Below, in pieces: positions 38,356 through 46,879 of a stretch of 47,766 nucleotides of DNA; within the stretch, counting starts at the first letter, position 1; each line of letters opens with the position of its first letter. Source of the stretch: Acidobacteriota bacterium (GTDB lineage: Bacteria; Acidobacteriota; Terriglobia; Bryobacterales; Bryobacteraceae); contig JACQZR010000110.1 in NCBI GenBank assembly GCA_016213775.1, positions 1-47,766 of the forward strand, read 5' to 3'. A model generated the notes under the pieces. The model was not told the origin of the DNA and ran no database searches. It saw nothing but the letters and a program-made list of their open reading frames with translations. A program made the translations under genes and the position numbers.

Positions 38356-41300
38356 TCAGCGCCCGATATACACAAACGGCGCCCAATAATACGGATGCCC
38401 CCAAACACCACCCTGCCTGATCAGCCCCAGCTTCGCCCGCCGCAACGCTTCCGCCCCCGTCATCCCCTTCTTCAAATTCCCATAAAAGCCGGTCATCAAC
38501 TCCGCGCTCGCCGCGTCATTCACGTTCCACAAACTCACCACTAAACCCCGTGCGCCCGCGTGCAAAAACGCGCGTGACAGCCCGAGTACCCCCTCCCCAT
38601 CCACAACTTCTCCCAAGCCCGATTCGCACGCCGACAACGTCACCACGTCCGCACTCAACTGGAACAGCGCGATCTCCCGCGCCTGTAGCAAGCCGTCCTC
38701 GGAATCCTCTGGCTGCCGCGCCAGCACCAGGCCCGACCGCGCCGGACGCTCCGCGTCGAGAAGCCCATGCACCGCGAAGTGCAAGTAACGATACTTCTCC
38801 AACTGCTCCTGTTTCAAAACCTGTTCCCTCGCCGACGCCCCCTCATACACCTTCGCCTGCGAGCCCCCCAACGTCATACGAATGGCTTCCACCTCGCGAC
38901 GCGCGTTGGGCAGGGGAGTAGCTGGAAGCGCCCGTTCCCCGTCCATCACCGCCCGGCCCACACTCGACGGATCCGCGAATGCCAGCAGTGTCGCCCCCCC
39001 CTTGCGCCACTCTCGCGCCTTCAACGCAGCCAGCACCGAAGCCGACGGAGCATAGGTCACTGGGGTCCGTTCCACCAAAACTCCACTCCCGCCCGTCAAA
39101 GCCTCAAACGGCAACGAATGCAGCGCCCCATCCGGAACTACGATCCATCGACCCACTCCCGCAATCGCCTTTTCCACCGGCCCGATCAGCATCTGGTACA
39201 GCCCGCGCCCCGCCGCCGCAATCTCCGACCGACCGCGTCTCGCCGACAGCGCATTCGGCGGCCTGCTCAACAATGCGCGGAATCCTCGCACCCGCTCCTG
39301 GATCTGCTTCCGGCCCGGCAAGGCCGCGCTGGCAAACCCCGTCCGAGTCACCGCCCAAACGTACGACCGTTCCGGTCCCAGCGAATAAAACAGCAGCGCC
39401 GCATCTCCCCCGGACAGCAGTTCCTTCTGAATCCGATCGAGTGTCAAAACGTCCGGCTGGGGAAACTCCGACGGCAGCGAACTGCGGAACAGCATCAACT
39501 CCCGCTCCGCGGCCGCCAGCGTACCCCGCAATTGAGCTTGCCGGCTCCGAGTCAGCCCCGCCTGGAACAGATCGCGCTGTGCTATTGTCATCGCGGCCAT
39601 TAGCCTGTCCTCTTCCTTCGCCTGCTCGCGCGTGACGTGGCGCGGAGTCCCCCAAGCCGCCAGCACTTCGGCCAGTGTTCTCGCCCGCGACCGCTCCAGC
39701 ATTTCGAAGGCCCGCTCCGCATGCCCGCCTTCCGAATCCATCGCATGCAACCCCATCAGGACCTCGCTCGCCGACCGGTGGGACGAACCATCCGTTGACC
39801 GCGCATACGCACGCGTTCCCGAATCGCTGACGCTCGACGCGCGCCGTTCCCGCAACACAATTGCCTCTTCCAACCTGGCCAGAGCACCCAGCGGATTCCC
39901 GGTTGCTCGCTCCAAATCGGCAAACCCGGTCAGCACATCCGTGCGAGCCTTCCCATCCTTTGCACTAGCCAGCGCTTCCTCAAACAGCTTCCTGCTGCCC
40001 TCAAACTGCCGCGCCGCCAAATCCGCCCGTGCCGCACATGCAAGCGCACCTGGCAAAGCCATCTTGTGATTCACTCTGCGAATGATTGCGAGTGCTTCCT
40101 CCGCCGCGGCCCGCGATTCCGCCACCCGGCCATTCTCGCGATAGGCGTGGCAGAGCCCGGTCAGAGGGTTCACCAACCCAACTGACACGGGCATTTTGCG
40201 CAGGATCGCAACCGACTCTTCCACGTACTTCAAGCTCGCCGCGGCATTGCCCTGCCGCAGTTTCACCCCGCCGATGCCATAGAGCACATAAGCCAGATTC
40301 GCGTCCGATTTCTCCGCCCGCGCCGCTGCCTCCGCCTTCTCCCAATACTGCATCGACGTCACATAATCGCCCAATTCCAGATACACCATCGCCAGCCCGG
40401 TAATGGCGGTGTGTGGCTTTGCCGGCGGGGTCTCTCGCAGCACAGAATGCCAATGCTGCAGCGCACCCTGATGGTCGCCAATCGAGGCCAGCAGCATGGC
40501 CATGTTGGACAGCGCCTTCTCGATGTGCATCGCGTCCCCACCCTGCCTCGCGATCGCAATGGCGCGCCTCGAAGCCGCCTCCGCCTTGCCGAACTCCCCC
40601 ATCCGCTTGTACACGATGGAAGTGTTGTTGAGTGCCAGGCCGAACGCCGGCGTATCGGGCATCTGCTCCCGGATGCGAATCACCTCCTCAAAGAGCGCCG
40701 CGCTTCGGTCGTAATCTTCCAATTGAATCGCGACAACGGCGGTGTTGTTCAGGGCCGACAAGAGCACATCGCGCTCGCTCGGAAGGTCGCGCAGCAACGC
40801 CACTGCACGCTCCAGCGCCGCCTTGGCTTGTGCTACCTGGCCAGTTTGAAACAGCAGGCCGCCCAGCGTGTTCTGGTCGGCTCCCTCCCACAGCACATCG
40901 CCGGCCTTGCGCCACTCCTCCACTGCGAACTGATACTTCTTCACCGCCTCCGGCCGCCCAAGCGCGGTTCGGGTCAACGGCTCGCCTTCCACTCTGGATG
41001 CGTGAAAAGCGCCCGCGCGGATCCGGTCGCGATCCGTCGGCACGCGCACTTCGGCCTCGTACCGGTAGCGCGCTTTTCCCTTCGACGAAACCTCCACTCT
41101 GTAATCGCCGCTCGCCACCGCCAACCAAGGCAGTTCTTCCACTCCGCCGCTCGGTAGCCGCTCGCTACTCGCCAGCACCTTGCCGGCCACATCCACCAGC
41201 CGTAGAGTCACATTGCCGGAAATCTGCGCCGCCCTCGCGCTTAGGAATTGCCCCTGCTGGACGCTGACCCGATAGCTGTGCCCGTTCCCCGCCTCAAGGT

Positions 41301-41379
41301 CGCGCTCCACGGCCGCGCCTGTGAAGGCGGCGTCCTGCGCAAACACCGAAGCGGCCAAGGCCACCCAGAGCCCGATCAT
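38356..41379 (-). CDS. Secreted TPR-CHAT protein (caspase-like peptidase)
   Basis: A 1007-residue protein with a short signal peptide (IGLWVALAASVFAQ). The first 110 mature residues resemble a pre-peptidase (PPC-like) beta-sandwich (LEAGNGHSYRVSVQQGQFLS, LAVASGDYRVEVSSKG). TPRs follow from about 140 to 520 (ALNNTAVVAIQLEDYDRSAA, AFGLALNNTSIVYKRMGEFG, KALSNMAMLLASIGDHQGAL). The C-terminal 290 residues are a CHAT domain with the catalytic His in HFAVHG (about 871) and Cys in LSACESGLGE (about 918), then GLSRAFLHAGARGLVVSLW. The Cys-His dyad is intact, so proteolysis is expected; the target is unknown. Its ATG overlaps the anti-sigma stop by 4 bp. Confidence 0.92.
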   Translation of the reverse strand: MIGLWVALAASVFAQDAAFTGAAVERDLEAGNGHSYRVSVQQGQFLSARAAQISGNVTLRLVDVAGKVLASSERLPSGGVEELPWLAVASGDYRVEVSSKGKARYRYEAEVRVPTDRDRIRAGAFHASRVEGEPLTRTALGRPEAVKKYQFAVEEWRKAGDVLWEGADQNTLGGLLFQTGQVAQAKAALERAVALLRDLPSERDVLLSALNNTAVVAIQLEDYDRSAALFEEVIRIREQMPDTPAFGLALNNTSIVYKRMGEFGKAEAASRRAIAIARQGGDAMHIEKALSNMAMLLASIGDHQGALQHWHSVLRETPPAKPHTAITGLAMVYLELGDYVTSMQYWEKAEAAARAEKSDANLAYVLYGIGGVKLRQGNAAASLKYVEESVAILRKMPVSVGLVNPLTGLCHAYRENGRVAESRAAAEEALAIIRRVNHKMALPGALACAARADLAARQFEGSRKLFEEALASAKDGKARTDVLTGFADLERATGNPLGALARLEEAIVLRERRASSVSDSGTRAYARSTDGSSHRSASEVLMGLHAMDSEGGHAERAFEMLERSRARTLAEVLAAWGTPRHVTREQAKEEDRLMAAMTIAQRDLFQAGLTRSRQAQLRGTLAAAERELMLFRSSLPSEFPQPDVLTLDRIQKELLSGGDAALLFYSLGPERSYVWAVTRTGFASAALPGRKQIQERVRGFRALLSRPPNALSARRGRSEIAAAGRGLYQMLIGPVEKAIAGVGRWIVVPDGALHSLPFEALTGGSGVLVERTPVTYAPSASVLAALKAREWRKGGATLLAFADPSSVGRAVMDGERALPATPLPNARREVEAIRMTLGGSQAKVYEGASAREQVLKQEQLEKYRYLHFAVHGLLDAERPARSGLVLARQPEDSEDGLLQAREIALFQLSADVVTLSACESGLGEVVDGEGVLGLSRAFLHAGARGLVVSLWNVNDAASAELMTGFYGNLKKGMTGAEALRRAKLGLIRQGGVWGHPYYWAPFVYIGR

Positions 41380-42074
41380 ATGGTCACAGTGTAGCTGTAT
41401 TCACTCACCACGGTGTTGCCCGACAGCAGGCGTGCTCTGTAGTCCCCCCGCCGCTGCCTGGAGATCGGGATAGCTACAATCAGCCCGCCTTGCGAATTGC
41501 GCACCAATTCCTTCAATGCAACCACGAGATCACCACTGGCCCGTCGAATCTCCACCGTGAACGGCCCCTTTTGGTTCGGCGGCGGCTCCACCCACAGTGC
41601 GATCTGCGACGCACCCTTGTCCACGCGAATCGTGTTCCCACCGCTGGCACGCGCGGATTCCAGCACCAATAGCGGCAGTGCCTCCGGCCCCGGCTGCCTT
41701 CCCGCCAACTCCCGCTCCAATTCGCTCACCCTCACCTGAGCTACCAATGTCTGTTGTTTGTACTGTTCCCTCTCCGACTGCAGCCGCGGCTCGCTCACCA
41801 GAAAGGCATACCCGCTCAACACCGCCAACAGAACCGACGCGGCAATCGCCAGCGGCATCACCCAATTCGACTTCCGCGGCACCTCCTGAGGAAACTGTTC
41901 TGACCGCACCGCGTCCTTCACCGCCGAGCGCATCCGGTCGAGCGCTTCCACTTCCTGGAAACACTCTGCACAGGAGAAGAAGTGATCTTCAAACGCAAGC
42001 CGCTCCGGCGGTATCAGCTTGCCGCGAACGTACATCTCCGCGATCTCGCGTGATTTGGCTTCGTCGTGTGTCAC
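41376..42074 (-). CDS. Putative anti-sigma factor with zinc-finger and membrane span
   Basis: A 232-residue protein. The N-terminal zf-HC2-like motif is EDHFFSCAECFQEVEAL (His-x3-Cys-x2-Cys) near residues 30-37. A membrane helix lies at about 72-92 (VMPLAIAASVLLAVLSGYAF), then a coiled stretch (VRVSELERELAG) and an extracytoplasmic beta-rich domain (IALWVEPPPNQKGPFTVEIR, GDYRARLLSGNTVVSEYSYT) that resembles a carbohydrate-binding-like or Ig sandwich. It sits between the ECF sigma gene (63-bp gap) and the CHAT gene (ATGA overlap). It probably anchors the sigma factor and may sense the CHAT protein or its product, which is inference. Confidence 0.85.
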   Translation of the reverse strand: MTHDEAKSREIAEMYVRGKLIPPERLAFEDHFFSCAECFQEVEALDRMRSAVKDAVRSEQFPQEVPRKSNWVMPLAIAASVLLAVLSGYAFLVSEPRLQSEREQYKQQTLVAQVRVSELERELAGRQPGPEALPLLVLESARASGGNTIRVDKGASQIALWVEPPPNQKGPFTVEIRRASGDLVVALKELVRNSQGGLIVAIPISRQRRGDYRARLLSGNTVVSEYSYTVTI

Positions 42075-42137
42075 TCAATCGTTCCTATTGAATAGTGCCA
42101 CGAGGCGTCAAAGTGGATCACCATTATTTTCGCTTGT

Positions 42138-42668
42138 CTATTTCATTTCCCGTCTGATCGCGGTGATCCCGGCGTAGATTTCACGAAAGCTCTGCAACGC
42201 CCTGGACTTCACCAGCCTCACCCGCTCCTCCGGAATCCCCAGCCGCTGGGCAATCTCCCCCTTTGGTAATTCATCGTAGAAGATGTACCGGATGATCTTT
42301 CGCTCACGCTCACTCAACCGTTTCAATGTCAGCATCAATGCCCGCCGGTCCGTGTGATCCACCGTGATCTCCGGTTCAGCGGCCGCTACATCCACATCGC
42401 TCAAATCTGTACTAGCCACGCGCCTTCGAATCTGTTCGCGGATGACATTGCGCGCTACCCCTGCAATGTACCCCGGCATGGCTTCGACGTTGCGGATGCC
42501 CTTTTCCCGTAGCGCCCGAATCGCCCGCAACAGAGTCTCGTTGCGCACATCTTCAGCCAGCGTGGGAGACCGGAGTTCGCGAAGCGCCAGGTAGTAAATG
42601 CGTGCACCGAACTCGGCCGGCAGCCGGTGGACTAACGCATCAATGGTATGATCTCCGGACTCCCGCAT
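42138..42668 (-). CDS. ECF-type RNA polymerase sigma factor controlling the CHAT operon
   Basis: A 176-residue sigma factor starting at ATG 42668; an in-frame ATG at 42713 adds 15 residues without family similarity. Region 2 shows SPTLAEDVRNETLLRAIRAL and AMPGYIAGVARNVIREQIRR. Region 4 shows KRLSERERKIIRYIFYDELP and GIPEERVRLVKSRALQSFRE. It is quite divergent from the other ECF factor at 36986-37561, so the two operons probably respond to different signals. It is the first gene of a sigma, anti-sigma, CHAT operon. Confidence 0.9.
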   Translation of the reverse strand: MRESGDHTIDALVHRLPAEFGARIYYLALRELRSPTLAEDVRNETLLRAIRALREKGIRNVEAMPGYIAGVARNVIREQIRRRVASTDLSDVDVAAAEPEITVDHTDRRALMLTLKRLSERERKIIRYIFYDELPKGEIAQRLGIPEERVRLVKSRALQSFREIYAGITAIRREMK

Positions 42669-42735
42669 GGTCCCCGTCCGTTCGATGGTATCAAACCGGA
42701 CACGAGACCACACCCGTTAAGCGGGACCAGAGGCC

Positions 42736-43746
42736 TTAATCCACCGCTCCGGAGGCGTTGCGGACGAACCCGTCGATTTTGCTGATCAGCAATTCGGTTG
42801 GCTCTCCGGGTTGAAATGGGAACGACATCCAGTGACAGTCGGTGGTGAACATCACGGCACGGGAACGCCCATCGACGAAACTCTCGATTCTGGCTGGAAC
42901 TGCGGCCGCTATCTCCGCGTGGAAGTCGGACGAGGCGATATGCCGCTCAAAGAGCCCCAGGAAGGACGTCCGCCCCCAGCGGAAGAGTCTGTCGCTATTG
43001 CCGATCCGTTGCGCGACGTGTTGGCTGAACTGCAGCAGCACCGGATCTGCAGCCTTCTGACCGTAGCGCGAGGTGACCGCGTGCAGGCTCGACAGCACGA
43101 AAGCGATCACGTAAACCGGCCGCCCTTGGCCGAGCAGGGTCCGCTCAGCAATCTGACGGGCAGGCAGGCCGGTGATCGGATCCATCGGTCCTGGTGCGAT
43201 AGCAGCGGCCGGCCGTCCCGGTTCCAGAGTGCCCGACAGTTGCCGCTGCACATCGCGAATGTTCTCGATGGAAGCCGTTTGCCGTTTGACTTCCTCACGT
43301 GTGACCTGTACGCAGCGCATCAATGCGGCCCGCCTGTGGTCCGCGTCCTTCGCCACGCAGGCACGCACCAGTTCCGCGGACAGTTGCTTCAGTTGTGCAA
43401 CGGCCAGTTCGAGTCCATCACTGGTGACCTCGATGGTTTGTTCGAGAGCGACAAGGTTCATCTCCAACTCAGCCTGCCGCCGCGCGATCTTCTGTTCCGC
43501 TCGCTCATTGTGCCGCCGGAATAATCCCACCGCTTTCCCGATCAACGCCACAATCGAATCGGCTGTCGAGAGTGTGTCTACCGATGCCGAGATCTCCTCC
43601 AGTTGAGGCTTGGTCGCCGCGACATCTCCCCGCTCACCGAACAGCGTCTCGGACATCGCCTGAAGCAACGTTCTGAGTGCCCCGCGAAGCCCTTCCACAA
43701 CACTGGCTTCGCGAGATTCCGAACCGTTAACTACTTTTGTCGGCAT
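42736..43746 (-). CDS. Cytoplasmic protein with degenerate GGDEF domain
   Basis: A 336-residue protein from ATG 43746 (GTG 43767 is in frame). Residues about 40-170 are helical and charged, likely a coiled coil (ERAEQKIARRQAELEMNLVA). The last 160 residues follow the GGDEF fold: MDPITGLPARQIAE, a VIAFVLSSLHAVTSRYG beta-helix, then LFRWGRTSFLGLFE where GG(D/E)EF would stand. The signature is GRTSF, so cyclase activity is not expected. It could bind nucleotide or act as a scaffold, and no I-site is evident. The upstream 331 bp are AT-rich and likely hold its promoter. Confidence 0.8.
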   Translation of the reverse strand: MPTKVVNGSESREASVVEGLRGALRTLLQAMSETLFGERGDVAATKPQLEEISASVDTLSTADSIVALIGKAVGLFRRHNERAEQKIARRQAELEMNLVALEQTIEVTSDGLELAVAQLKQLSAELVRACVAKDADHRRAALMRCVQVTREEVKRQTASIENIRDVQRQLSGTLEPGRPAAAIAPGPMDPITGLPARQIAERTLLGQGRPVYVIAFVLSSLHAVTSRYGQKAADPVLLQFSQHVAQRIGNSDRLFRWGRTSFLGLFERHIASSDFHAEIAAAVPARIESFVDGRSRAVMFTTDCHWMSFPFQPGEPTELLISKIDGFVRNASGAVD

Positions 43747-44077
43747 ATGTGCGTCGTCTGAGCCCACACCTGCATCAGACTCACTACTTTGCCTTTCGGC
43801 AGGAATTGCGGATGTAGTGAGCCGAAATCATGTAAACAGTGTAGACAACCTCCGCGGCATGGCCGCTATTACAATACAGTTACGCAATAGTTACTATTGT
43901 TTAAAATTTATAAATAGATTCTGCCGCAAGTTGCGCATGGTGACGGCTCCGTAAGACTTGCTGGCAGCGAGATGCGAAACAGAGCCGCGCGCCTCAGCAA
44001 GCGGTTTTCGGATCGTTCCAGCGCAGACAGACCCCGAAGAATACCTGCGATGCTGCTACATCCAGATAGTTCCCCGA
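43747..44077. promoter_or_regulatory. 331-bp AT-rich intergenic region with inverted repeat CAATAG-TTA-CTATTG
   Basis: No gene is visible. Positions 43876-43920 are strikingly AT-rich for this genome and include the perfect inverted repeat at 43885-43899. Together they look like the promoter/operator of the minus-strand GGDEF-like gene, about 140 bp from its start. The part from 43920 to 44077 shows nothing I can name. Confidence 0.4.
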
Positions 44078-44593
44078 TTAACTCGCCGCCACCGGAGACG
44101 GCTGGAGATAGAGCTGAGCCGATTGCAGGCCCTCAATGAGAGACTCCAGCCCGATCGAAACCGAGATCCCCATCGTATGCATTGCCAAGGCGTAGTGAAC
44201 GCCCGCCACTTTGAGCAGGAACCGGCCTTGGAGCCGCATTAGTTCCAGGCCAAAATCGGGGCGGTCCAGTTCTCCGCGGACACAAGCCAACCGCGCCATA
44301 TGGTGCATGCGGTTAAAATCCCGAATCAGATTCCGAAGGTAACCACGGAATATGTTTCGCTTCTCGGTGCGAATCCGCCGGCGGATCCGCCTGGAGGTGA
44401 GCCTACTGACTTCGCCGTCGTTGTCAGCAAGCAGCCGGAACATCGGAATGTATTGGTCCGTCGTGTAGTCCGCGCACCAGTCCGGATCCAAGTCCCATTC
44501 CGCGGCACTCGAGGTGCGGGATGCCACCAGTGCCCAGGTGAGGATTGCTGTGCCCAATGAGACAGCGCCCAATAGAAGAAGGATTCCTATCAT
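44078..44593 (-). CDS. Orphan membrane-anchored protein of unknown function
   Basis: A 171-residue protein with one N-terminal membrane helix (IGILLLLGAVSLGTAILTWA) and a mostly helical, very basic cytoplasmic-type body (SRRIRRRIRTEKRNIFRGYL, RNLIRDFNRMHHMARLACVR). No domain is recognised. The single span with a basic, helical remainder suggests a membrane-tethered interaction partner. It lies between the degenerate GGDEF gene and the MBL hydrolase gene, with gaps of 331 and 99 bp, so no operon is evident. Confidence 0.7.
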   Translation of the reverse strand: MIGILLLLGAVSLGTAILTWALVASRTSSAAEWDLDPDWCADYTTDQYIPMFRLLADNDGEVSRLTSRRIRRRIRTEKRNIFRGYLRNLIRDFNRMHHMARLACVRGELDRPDFGLELMRLQGRFLLKVAGVHYALAMHTMGISVSIGLESLIEGLQSAQLYLQPSPVAAS

Positions 44594-44692
44594 GAGGTAC
44601 GTATCGGCGTGCGCGGTTCATTCTTGAGTGAATCACCAGGACTGATGGTTTTTTCTTTCAATCAGAACGAACACAATTGTTCGGCATCTGTT

Positions 44693-45418
44693 TCAAAATA
44701 CAAACGTCTCGGACTGTTTCCCCGGCTCCGCGATCACCAGGTTCGTCGCCAATCCCCGCCCCTGTAACGCCTGCGACGCCGTCAACCGCACAATCTCCGG
44801 ATGATTGTTGTGCTCGCTCAAATGCCCCAGCATGAGGGTTGCCGTCGAACTGTCCAGATGCTCGCTGATAAACGACGACACCACGTCGTTCGACAAATGC
44901 CCCCTCCGGCTCATCACCCGCTGCTTCACTGACCATGGGTACGGCCCCACCTTCAACATGTCCAGGTCGTGGTTCGACTCCAGCAGCAGAAAATTCGTCC
45001 CCCGCAAATGGAAGTGGATCGAATCCGGCATGTAGCCCAAATCCGTCACCACACCTACCTTGACACCTTCCGCCTGAACACAATAGCCCACCGGATCGAT
45101 TGCATCATGGGGAATCGTAAAACTCCTCACGTCGATCTCCCCAATCGAAAACGCCGCGCCCGCCTGGAACGCCTCCAGTTTCGGCGCGTACCCATCCCAA
45201 TCAATCGACGGTGCCGTCAGCCGGGTCAGAAACACGGGAATGTGCAGCTTCTTCGCTATCCGCACCAGGCCGGAGACGTGATCGGAATGTTCATGCGTCA
45301 CCAGAATCGCGGTCAGCTTCTCCGGATCCTCGCCGATATTGGCGAGCCGTTTGAACGTCTCCCTGCGACTAAGCCCCGCGTCAATTAAAAGACGAGTTCG
45401 CTCCGTCCCCACGAACAC
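44693..45418 (-). CDS. YycJ/WalJ-type MBL-fold metallohydrolase (start probably further upstream)
   Basis: A 241-residue frame from GTG 45418 of the MBL-fold family related to YycJ/WalJ, nucleases or hydrolases linked to DNA and cell-wall homeostasis. Metal ligands appear in VTHEHSDHVSG (HxHxDH), TIPHDAIDPVGY, VVTDLGYMPD and ESNHDLDML, and LGHLSEHNNHPE completes the signature. Family proteins normally begin with a KICALASSSSGNS motif, and exactly that motif is encoded in frame just upstream (45419-45460) without ATG, GTG or TTG. AAGAGG sits 6 bases before an ATC (45463) and 9 before a GTC (45460), so a non-canonical start, or a base error, is likely. It lies 20-65 bp downstream of glgC. Confidence 0.9.
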   Translation of the reverse strand: MFVGTERTRLLIDAGLSRRETFKRLANIGEDPEKLTAILVTHEHSDHVSGLVRIAKKLHIPVFLTRLTAPSIDWDGYAPKLEAFQAGAAFSIGEIDVRSFTIPHDAIDPVGYCVQAEGVKVGVVTDLGYMPDSIHFHLRGTNFLLLESNHDLDMLKVGPYPWSVKQRVMSRRGHLSNDVVSSFISEHLDSSTATLMLGHLSEHNNHPEIVRLTASQALQGRGLATNLVIAEPGKQSETFVF

Positions 45419-45483
45419 GGAGTTCCCGGAACTCGAACTGGCGAGCGCGCAGATCTTGACGATAGCCGGCCTCTTTCTTTGAA

Positions 45484-46737
45484 CTACAAACTCACTGACG
45501 AAATATCCACTCTCGACCGGCGCCCTTCCACCACCACGACGCCGGCTTCGCTCACGTGATACAACTGCCGGTCCGAGACCGGATCATGCCCGATCGTTTC
45601 ATTCTCCGCCACGTGGTGGTTCTTATCCAGAATCGCCCGCTTCACCTTTGCATATCGGCCAATGTCGCAGTTGTCGAAGAGGATCGAGTCTTCCACAACG
45701 GCGCCCGTATGAATCCGGCACCCACGCCCGATCACGCTGTTCTTCACCATCGCGCCCGAAAGGATCGACCCGTTCCCCACAATCGAATCAATCGCCTGCC
45801 CTCTCCGCCCTTCGTCATCAAAAATAAACTTCGCGGGCGGATCGTCATATACCGCCGTCCGCAGTGGCCATTGCCTGTTATAAAGGTTCAACTTCGGCGT
45901 AATCGTCCGCAGATCCATCGACGCATCGTAGTAGGCGTCCAGCGTTCCCACATCCCGCCAGTAGGCTTCCGAATTCGGCGGATCTCCGGGGATCTTGTTC
46001 GTCCGGAAATCGTAGGCATACATATCCCCGCGACTCACAAGCCGCGGCAGAATATCGCGCCCGAAATCGTGCGCCGAATCCTCCCGCGCCGCGTCCGCGT
46101 ACAACTCCCGCAACAGCAGTCCTGTCGAAAACACGTAGTTTCCCATCGACGCCAGGAACATCGAAGGATCCTCCGGCATCGGCGGCACGTTTTCCTTCTT
46201 CTCGTGGAATGCCCGGACGGAATAATCCGGATTCACCTCGATCGCCCCGAACTCCCGCGACATTTCCTTGTGCAGCGGAATCGCCGCGATCGTCACCTGC
46301 GCCCGCTTCTTCTCGTGGTAGTCAATCATGTCCCTCACATTCATGCGGTAGATATGATCAGCCCCGAAAACCACCACCACGTGAGGGTCTGCCTGTTCGA
46401 TCAGGTTGATGTTCTGATAAATCGCATCGGCGGTACCGCGATACCAGGTCTCCTCGGTCGACCGCATCTGCGCCGGCACCGGAATGATGAAGTGGCTCTT
46501 CAGCAGCCCGTTCACTTCCCAGCCATCACGCAAATGCTGCAACAGCGACTGGCTCTTGAACTGGATGAGCACGTAGCTCGAGTAGATCCCGGAGTTCACC
46601 AGATTGGACAGCACGAAGTCCACAATCCGGTATTGCCCTCCGAACGGCACGGCGGGTTTCGCCCTCTCCTTGGTCAGAGGATACAACCGGGTGCCTTTTC
46701 CGCCAGCCAGGACGAATGCCAGTACTCTTAGCTGCAT
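45484..46737 (-). CDS. glgC: Glucose-1-phosphate adenylyltransferase
   Basis: A 417-residue ADP-glucose pyrophosphorylase, the committing enzyme of glycogen synthesis (glucose-1-phosphate plus ATP to ADP-glucose). The nucleotidyltransferase motif AFVLAGGKGTRLYPLTKERA, substrate loop KPAVPFGGQYRIVDFVLSN, WYRGTADAIYQN and FGADHIYRM are all intact. A C-terminal left-handed beta-helix (GNGSILSGAMVKNSVIGRGC) carries the hexapeptide pattern. ATG 46737 matches the family N-terminus; the frame continues 85 codons upstream without similarity. No other glg gene is in the window. It is divergent from tpiA, and both act in central carbon flow. Confidence 0.96.
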   Translation of the reverse strand: MQLRVLAFVLAGGKGTRLYPLTKERAKPAVPFGGQYRIVDFVLSNLVNSGIYSSYVLIQFKSQSLLQHLRDGWEVNGLLKSHFIIPVPAQMRSTEETWYRGTADAIYQNINLIEQADPHVVVVFGADHIYRMNVRDMIDYHEKKRAQVTIAAIPLHKEMSREFGAIEVNPDYSVRAFHEKKENVPPMPEDPSMFLASMGNYVFSTGLLLRELYADAAREDSAHDFGRDILPRLVSRGDMYAYDFRTNKIPGDPPNSEAYWRDVGTLDAYYDASMDLRTITPKLNLYNRQWPLRTAVYDDPPAKFIFDDEGRRGQAIDSIVGNGSILSGAMVKNSVIGRGCRIHTGAVVEDSILFDNCDIGRYAKVKRAILDKNHHVAENETIGHDPVSDRQLYHVSEAGVVVVEGRRSRVDISSVSL

Positions 46738-46754
46738 AGGTTCCGCCAAGCAAT

Positions 46755-46784
46755 ACTGTAAGCGAAGTTGGGGGCCGGAAGCAA
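46755..46784 (-). promoter_or_regulatory. Predicted glgC promoter
   Basis: On the minus strand TTGCTT (46784-46779) and TACAGT (46760-46755) are spaced by 18 bp, with the -10 box 17 bp before the ATG. The short leader leaves little room for a riboswitch. Confidence 0.45.
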
Positions 46785-46879
46785 CCAAAACATCCGATGC
46801 GCAAAATGTTTTTGACCTTCTCGCACGCCGGACCCGCCCCCTTACCCTGCTACACTGAAGTTTATCCCTCATTATTCCT

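Noticed and set aside
38356-42668. CHAT operon considered as a phage-defence caspase-like system
   Set aside because: The CHAT protein has a signal peptide and no gasdermin, Cas7-11 or other defence partner nearby. ECF/anti-sigma context fits envelope signalling better.
45556-46731. 391-residue plus-strand open frame
   Set aside because: It is antisense to glgC, with Arg/His-rich composition and no recognisable domain.
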